From CAMLQK01 sp035478775 (lineage in GTDB: Bacteria > Patescibacteriota > Saccharimonadia > Saccharimonadales > UBA4665), in the NCBI GenBank assembly GCA_035478775.1, contig DATIJG010000007.1:1-64000 (forward strand): DNA of 64,000 nt. The letters run 5' to 3'. This document shows positions 59,012 to 64,000 of this stretch, one piece after another. Under the pieces are notes generated by a model, which made no database searches, was not told where the DNA came from, and saw only the letters and a list, made by a program, of their open reading frames with translations. Position numbers and translations under genes: made by a program. Position 1 is the stretch's first letter; each line of letters opens with the position of its first letter.

Positions 59012-62000
59012 ATGGGAAATTATGAAAAAGCCTTAGGCGGCCTGAACACCGCACAACTGCAGGCCGTTACCACAATTGAGGGGCCGGTTTTGGTGATTGC
59101 CGGGCCTGGTACTGGTAAAACCCAGCTTTTGGCTACGCGCATTGCCCACATTTTGGCCACTACCGACACGTTGCCCGAAAATATCTTGTGCTTAACGTTC
59201 ACCGACTCCGCCGCCCATAACATGCGCGAACGCTTAAGTAGCATGATCGGCCAAGCCGCGTACAAAATCACCATTAGCACTTACCACGCTTTTGGCAGCG
59301 ACCTCATAAAGCGTTTTCGCGATTATTTCGCAGCCGATGGCGACCTAGAGCCAATCGATGACCTCGGAATCGACCGTGTCTTCCGCGAGATTATCGGTGG
59401 TTTGGCGTATGACAACCCACTTAAATACAGCGACCAATACTTAAACGATATAAAATCATTTGTCAGCGATGCTAAACGTGCACTTTTAAGCCCAGACGAC
59501 TTACGCATCCTAGCTGCACAAAACCAAGCGTTTATAGACGCCGTAACTCTGGCCGTTTCACAAGCATTGCAGGGTTTTACGCGCATGGGTGGTAATTCTG
59601 TAGTCAAATTCCAAAACTTGGCCGACAACTTACCACCGTTACCAGAGCTAGCGGCGAATCAAGAAGTCAAGCACTTGCCGCTCGGCCATATGTTCGCGGT
59701 CAGTTTACATAACGCTTTGGCTCAAGTTGCCGAAAGCGGCAAAACAACCGAACTAACCAAATGGAAAAATACCTGGCTTATTAAAGATGCGCAGGGTAAC
59801 TTTGTGCCCGACGGCACCAAAACCAACCAAAAACTTTTAGCACTGGCCGATGTGTACGAAAAATACTTAGCAGCGCTTGCCGAACAGCATTTGTTCGATT
59901 ACGACGACATGATTTTGCGCGCCGTGCATGCGCTCGAGCACAACACCGACCTCAAATTCACTCTGCAAGAACAGTATTTATACATTTTACTTGATGAATT
60001 TCAAGATACTAACGGAGCCCAGCTGCGTCTGGTTGAATTGCTCACCGACAACCCAGTGCTGGAAAGCCGGCCGAACGTGTTGGCAGTGGGCGACGACGAC
60101 CAAGCAATTTATGCTTTTCAGGGCGCAAACTATTCGCACATGTTGCAGTTCCAGCGAATGTATCGAGACGTTTTGCTGGTGTCGCTCACCCAAAATTACC
60201 GCTCGCATGCCGACATCCTGCACCTCGCCCAAGGTGTTGCAAACCAAATAGACGAGCGCTTACACCACCATTTTAAAGGCATCCAAAAAGAGCTCATCGC
60301 CAGCAATCCGGCGCTGCCGCAGACCGCAATTATTGAGCGTCACGAGGCCGCCAGCGAGGCTAGCCAGTTCGCTTGGGTGGCTCGAAGTATACACACCCTT
60401 ATCGCCAAGGGCATGCAGCCGCATGAAATTGCCGTGCTTGCGCCACAGCATAAATATTTAGAGCCGCTTGTGCCGTACTTACAGGAACTTGGTATTCCTA
60501 TAAAATATGACAAGCGCGAAAACGTTTTAGACGACCCGGCGATTAGCCAGCTGCTACGCATGGGTGAGCTGGTCACTTCGCTGGCGGCCGGGCAGTTTGA
60601 GGCCGCCAACACGCTATGGGCCGAGGTGTTAAGCTTTGACTTTTGGCAATTGCCCACCAGCCTTATTTGGCAGCTCAGCTGGCAAGCTGCCGACGATGGC
60701 CAAAACTGGGCTGAAAGCTTACTGCAAAATGAAACATGCAAGCCAATCGCCCTGTTTTTTATGCGCCTGAGCCAGCTCGCCCAGACTGAAACATTGGAAA
60801 CCATGTGCGATTATATAGCCGGTGTAGCGCCGCTCGATTTACAGGAGCCGGGTTTTAACAGCTATACTTCGCCATTTTACGCGCATTATTTTGGCAAAAA
60901 ACCGGGCGACATGCTGCAAAACATGGGTACGTTTTGGGATTTGCTCAGCAACTTGACGGTGCTGCGTTCACGGCTGCGCGATTACAACCGCGCCAGCGAA
61001 ACACCGCTAGTACTCACCGATTTGCTGCACTTCGCGCACGCCCACCGCGCCGCCAACATCAAGATTTTAAATACCAGCCCCTACCAAAATAGCGACGACG
61101 CTGTGCAGCTCATGACCGCCTTCAAAGCCAAAGGCATGGAGTTTGACACCGTATTTATGTTGGCCGTAAACGACGAAGCCTGGGGTGATGCCGCACGCAA
61201 TCAAACCAGCCGCTTAAGCATTCCCATAAACCTGAACTACATCCGTTATGCCGGTGCTACGCCGGATGAACGCCTGCGCCTGTTTTACGTGGCCATTACC
61301 CGCGCTCGAACCCGGTTGTTTTTAATGAACTACACGCGAAACTTCAGTGGCAAAACTTTCAATCGGCTGCGCTATCTCGAAGAGACATTTCAAGATGGCC
61401 GCATTACGAGTCCGCTATTGCCAGGAGACGAACAAACCGTTCAAACTATTGCACCGGACGCCGCCAGCGAAAAACAGCGTGCAAACGAACTCTCGGCCTT
61501 TTGGCAGCAGCGCCACCAGTTGGCGTTCAGCCAAGAGCATTCGCGGGCACTGCTGCGTGGCCGCTTACAGAACTTCCAGCTCAGCCCGACCCATGTAAAC
61601 GCTTTTATCGACCTCGAGCATGCCGGGCCATTGCCGTTCTTTATGAGCACTATTCTGCGGTTCCCTAAAGCACCAAACGCCGGTGGGCAATTTGGCAACG
61701 CTGTGCACGAAACGCTGGAATGGCTGCACAACCAAAACAAGCAGCAGGGCAGTGTACCCGACATTTCTGCCACACTTGCACACTTCGAGCGGCGTCTGAA
61801 GGCCAAAAAGCTGAGCGCCCAAGATACTACCCAAATGCAGCCCCGAGGCGAAGCCATTTTCCGCGCTTATTTGCAGCAGCGCTTACACACTATTAGTGCC
61901 CAAAACGAATGCGAACGCAACTTTCGGTTTGAGGGCGTATGCATCGGCCCCGCGCACATGGCCGGCAAAATCGACAAGCTCATTATTGACAAGCAGGCAC

Positions 62001-62413
62001 ACACTATCGCTATCGTCGATTATAAAACCGGCAAAAACCGCGAGCGCTGGGACAACAGCGTCACGCTACACAAATATCGGCAGCAATTATATTTATACAA
62101 GGCACTCGTGGAACGCTCGGCGAAGTTTAAGGGCTACACTGTCACCGATGCCTACCTGGAATTTGTTGAGCCCAATGAAGACGGCAACATTACCGAACTC
62201 CATTTAGCATTCAACCAAGATGAATATAGCCACATTTGTAAACTTGCTAAGGCAGTGTGGAATGCTGTGCAAACAATTCACCTGCCAGATATTTCTGCGT
62301 ATTCTACCGATATGAAAAACATACAACTGTTTGAAAATGACCTCATTGAGCAGTATGTCGACACAACAGCCAGAACGTCAACAGGGGTCGATGCTCAAAC
62401 TGCGTTATTATAA
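59012..62413 (+). CDS. UvrD/Rep-type helicase with C-terminal RecB-family nuclease domain
   Basis: 1133 residues. SF1A helicase: Walker A GPGTGKT at 31-37, motif Ia (LCLTFTDSAAHNMRERL), DEFQD at 328-332, GDDDQAIYAFQGA, LTQNYRSH, and motif VI VAITRARTRLFL. The C-terminal PD-(D/E)XK nuclease has GKIDKLIID, D1003-Y-K1005 (IVDYKTGK) and the QLYLYKALVE motif. This layout is that of AddB/AdnA-like recombination helicase-nucleases; it probably processes DNA ends. It stands alone, without a visible AddA/AdnB partner. Confidence 0.92.
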   Translation: MGNYEKALGGLNTAQLQAVTTIEGPVLVIAGPGTGKTQLLATRIAHILATTDTLPENILCLTFTDSAAHNMRERLSSMIGQAAYKITISTYHAFGSDLIKRFRDYFAADGDLEPIDDLGIDRVFREIIGGLAYDNPLKYSDQYLNDIKSFVSDAKRALLSPDDLRILAAQNQAFIDAVTLAVSQALQGFTRMGGNSVVKFQNLADNLPPLPELAANQEVKHLPLGHMFAVSLHNALAQVAESGKTTELTKWKNTWLIKDAQGNFVPDGTKTNQKLLALADVYEKYLAALAEQHLFDYDDMILRAVHALEHNTDLKFTLQEQYLYILLDEFQDTNGAQLRLVELLTDNPVLESRPNVLAVGDDDQAIYAFQGANYSHMLQFQRMYRDVLLVSLTQNYRSHADILHLAQGVANQIDERLHHHFKGIQKELIASNPALPQTAIIERHEAASEASQFAWVARSIHTLIAKGMQPHEIAVLAPQHKYLEPLVPYLQELGIPIKYDKRENVLDDPAISQLLRMGELVTSLAAGQFEAANTLWAEVLSFDFWQLPTSLIWQLSWQAADDGQNWAESLLQNETCKPIALFFMRLSQLAQTETLETMCDYIAGVAPLDLQEPGFNSYTSPFYAHYFGKKPGDMLQNMGTFWDLLSNLTVLRSRLRDYNRASETPLVLTDLLHFAHAHRAANIKILNTSPYQNSDDAVQLMTAFKAKGMEFDTVFMLAVNDEAWGDAARNQTSRLSIPINLNYIRYAGATPDERLRLFYVAITRARTRLFLMNYTRNFSGKTFNRLRYLEETFQDGRITSPLLPGDEQTVQTIAPDAASEKQRANELSAFWQQRHQLAFSQEHSRALLRGRLQNFQLSPTHVNAFIDLEHAGPLPFFMSTILRFPKAPNAGGQFGNAVHETLEWLHNQNKQQGSVPDISATLAHFERRLKAKKLSAQDTTQMQPRGEAIFRAYLQQRLHTISAQNECERNFRFEGVCIGPAHMAGKIDKLIIDKQAHTIAIVDYKTGKNRERWDNSVTLHKYRQQLYLYKALVERSAKFKGYTVTDAYLEFVEPNEDGNITELHLAFNQDEYSHICKLAKAVWNAVQTIHLPDISAYSTDMKNIQLFENDLIEQYVDTTARTSTGVDAQTALL

Positions 62414-62439
62414 TTACTGCGTAAAAGCGCTCGACAAAA

Positions 62440-62469
62440 AAATTGAGCCCTAATTGACGGGCTCAATTT
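62440..62469 (-). terminator. intrinsic terminator between convergent helicase and aquaporin genes
   Basis: AAATTGAGCCC (62440-62450) and GGGCTCAATTT (62459-62469) form a perfect 11-bp stem with an 8-base loop. On the minus strand it is followed by a T7 run, so it ends the aquaporin transcript well; on the plus strand the T-run is short (TTTAT). Confidence 0.85.
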
Positions 62470-62500
62470 ATCGTAGCTTCTTTCAAAGCCTTTGAAGAAA

Positions 62501-63157
62501 TTACTTCTTGGCTTTTTTGGCAGTACCTTCTTTAAGGCTTGCGGCCGGCGCAAACAGCAAGGCGTACAAGTTAAAGCCGATTACAGCACCCAAAATTGGG
62601 CCGAGCACATAAGTGCCCCACACCCATGAACGCACACCCAAAGCAACAGCCGGGTTCAAAATACCACCCGATGCAGCTGAAGCAGCAATCACACCCAAGG
62701 TTAAGCCCATGCCGATTACAGCGGCAGCCTGGCCGAGCGGCAATTTCTGAAAAGCAGCGGAAGCCCAGGCAATACTAAAGATAAATGCGCCAACAGCTTC
62801 GCCAGCCAATACGCGGCCGTCGAACTTACCGGCGTTTGACCAGTGTTGACCTACAAAGTAGGTGTACAGCCAGTAGGCAGCACCAGCACCCAAGAATTGG
62901 GCAGCTATATATGCAACAGCAGGAACGGTCTTAATTCTGCGCGTCGTCCACAAACCGATAGTGATAGCTGGGTTGACATGTGCTCCGGAAACCTGGGCAA
63001 GCGCCAAAGTTACCGCTGCAACCACCAAGCCGGCGGCAATTGCTACGAAGTAAGGAATGCCAATTGTTGACTTACTTACCCCTAAAACAATTAGCGTTAG
63101 AATACCGGTTCCCAAAAATTCCGCCACACCCATGGCGATCTTTTTTCTACCGAACAT
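62501..63157 (-). CDS. MIP-family channel (aquaporin-like)
   Basis: 218 residues, six membrane helices and two NPA half-helices (VNPAITIGLW and LNPAVALGV). The residue after the second NPA is Val, where water and glycerol channels have the selectivity-filter Arg. The pore may therefore be wider or pass other solutes. The C terminus is basic (EGTAKKAKK). GGAGGG is just before the ATG. Single gene with its own terminator. Confidence 0.9.
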   Translation of the reverse strand: MFGRKKIAMGVAEFLGTGILTLIVLGVSKSTIGIPYFVAIAAGLVVAAVTLALAQVSGAHVNPAITIGLWTTRRIKTVPAVAYIAAQFLGAGAAYWLYTYFVGQHWSNAGKFDGRVLAGEAVGAFIFSIAWASAAFQKLPLGQAAAVIGMGLTLGVIAASAASGGILNPAVALGVRSWVWGTYVLGPILGAVIGFNLYALLFAPAASLKEGTAKKAKK

Positions 63158-63359
63158 ATGCCCTCCGTGAATTTTTTACGTATTACCTTTAGCGTACGTC
63201 ATACTGCCAGCCTTGTAAAGAGGCCGCCAGTATTCTGAAAACACACTGTAGTTTCTAGGCGAGGTTATACAATAATTAACGTACTCTTGCAAACTTATTA
63301 CGAATGGTGTATCCTTAGCAGTTAGCGAAACAAATTAAGAACGTATTAGATAGAGATGC

Positions 63360-63447
63360 TATAATGATTCACGGAGAACACGGCGGCCAAGTTGCTGCCG
63401 AACTTGCACAGCAGGGTAATATTGTATTTGCATTAGGAGGCATCGGC
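63360..63447 (+). promoter_or_regulatory. -10 box and Shine-Dalgarno of the last gene (leadered)
   Basis: TATAAT at 63360-63365; AGGAGG at 63435-63440, seven bases before ATG 63448. The leader would be about 75 bases. The frame stays open upstream to ATG 63364, which overlaps the -10 box and is less likely. Confidence 0.6.
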
Positions 63448-64000
63448 ATGGCTGAGAACGCTAACTTACAACTTGAGAGTGGCTTTTTGCCGCCAGAATT
63501 TTTGGCTGAACATGAACAGTTTTATGTGCCGCGTAATAATAAGCAAGTTCTATTAGGTTGTGGTGACGACCGCCAGGTCACGCTAGCATCTGCCCAAAAA
63601 CTAACAAAGAAATACCCTGAAGCCTTAAGTCCATTCGAAGGCTACGCTAGCATTTATGGTGGCGCTGCGGGCATCGTAAAGGTTGCGCACGTTGTTGGTA
63701 TTGCCCAATACGGCAAGGGTTTTTATGACCAAGTAGGAGGATTTGAGGGCTTAATGCAAGATTTCGCAGCCTTTTCTGCTCAGGATAAGGATCCGGAAGG
63801 TGTGATTCCCACCTTACATAGCGCCGAGAAATCTGAAGCAGCAGCTGCCCAGAAAGCTAATGACAAAATCGATGCCAGCGTCGACCTATGCGAGCACGGC
63901 GTTGGTGCCACGGGCTGCGCATACTGTGGCGGCGTTGGTGCGACCTCCCACTTGCTCGCACACAATTCGCTCATTCGCAGTACCTCACACCAAACTCTCA
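63448..64000 (+). CDS. hypothetical protein, N-terminal 184 residues, cut by window end
   Basis: The frame is open to the end of the window. Visible sequence includes VLLGCGDDRQVTLAS, IYGGAAGIVKVAHVVGIAQ, and later LCEHGVGATGCAYCGGVGATS. The Cys-x-Asp-x-Arg-like motif followed by a Gly-rich segment and a His/Cys-Gly-Gly motif recalls the zinc site of beta-carbonic anhydrases, but spacing is unusual and I do not assign it. Strong Shine-Dalgarno supports the start. Confidence 0.65.
   Translation, partial: MAENANLQLESGFLPPEFLAEHEQFYVPRNNKQVLLGCGDDRQVTLASAQKLTKKYPEALSPFEGYASIYGGAAGIVKVAHVVGIAQYGKGFYDQVGGFEGLMQDFAAFSAQDKDPEGVIPTLHSAEKSEAAAAQKANDKIDASVDLCEHGVGATGCAYCGGVGATSHLLAHNSLIRSTSHQTL

Noticed and set aside
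1..64000. Reassignment of TGA (as in Gracilibacteria/Absconditabacteria)
   Set aside because: TGA serves as the stop in many 4-base ATGA overlaps and gives proteins of normal family length, so the standard code applies.

Overview
The window looks like a chromosomal segment of a Patescibacteria (CPR) bacterium, most likely a Saccharibacteria (TM7) lineage. The reasons are a cyoABCD quinol oxidase and a type II NADH dehydrogenase with no other respiratory complex, a sortase, an LCP protein, a VKOR protein, a CGNR regulator, and large phage-tail-like surface proteins on a small, dense genome. The standard code is used: TGA works as a stop in many ATGA overlaps. Lineage is inferred from gene content only; there is no rRNA here and one tRNA, tRNA-Gln(TTG).

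Layout. 0-4.4 kb: end of a VanY-type carboxypeptidase, a 26-bp perfect inverted repeat, and a membrane-anchored solute-binding protein, sensor kinase and receiver. 4.5-8.5 kb: cyoABCD. 8.6-13.3 kb: nucleoside deaminase, sortase, an unknown protein and two alpha/beta hydrolases. 13.5-14.4 kb: tail-fibre-like surface protein. 14.5-22 kb: an unusual block with a 1608-aa protein that joins an SF2 helicase to a sigma-70 factor, flanked by proteins of unknown function, one of which has a segment resembling the RNA polymerase alpha C-terminal domain. 22-25.4 kb: two surface proteins. 25.6-30.1 kb: two-component system, FMN-binding protein, ApbE flavin transferase and an NqrB/RnfD-ferredoxin-reductase fusion, which together look like a flavin-based electron-transfer module. 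30.1-40.3 kb: VKOR with a CRP-type site, a Crp/Fnr regulator, a CGNR regulator divergent from an MFS exporter, short-chain dehydrogenases, HAD phosphatase, methyltransferase and small membrane proteins. 40.5-44.4 kb: a tightly coupled operon of a repeat-bearing adhesin, two glycosyltransferases, a methyltransferase and a sulfotransferase. 44.6-48.6 kb: TetR with its operator, an oxidoreductase with a two-domain AsnC regulator, and the tRNA. 48.8-64 kb: LCP protein, ABC exporter, GlcD-type oxidase, lipoprotein, MFS transporter, NDH-2, UvrD-type helicase-nuclease, aquaporin and a partial gene.

How it fits together. NDH-2 and bo3-type oxidase would make a two-enzyme aerobic chain, and the NqrB-FNR/FMN-bind module could send electrons outward. 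Many genes encode cell-surface contact or envelope functions, as expected for an organism that lives attached to other bacteria.

A window-wide pattern stands out. At about 18 transcription-unit starts on both strands a -10 hexamer (TATAAT, TATACT, TATAGT, TATTAT, TATCAT or TAGAAT) ends 6 or 7 bases before the ATG, with no Shine-Dalgarno sequence. This is the geometry of leaderless mRNAs. Genes inside operons instead have ATGA-type overlaps or Shine-Dalgarno sequences. I used this pattern to choose many start codons.
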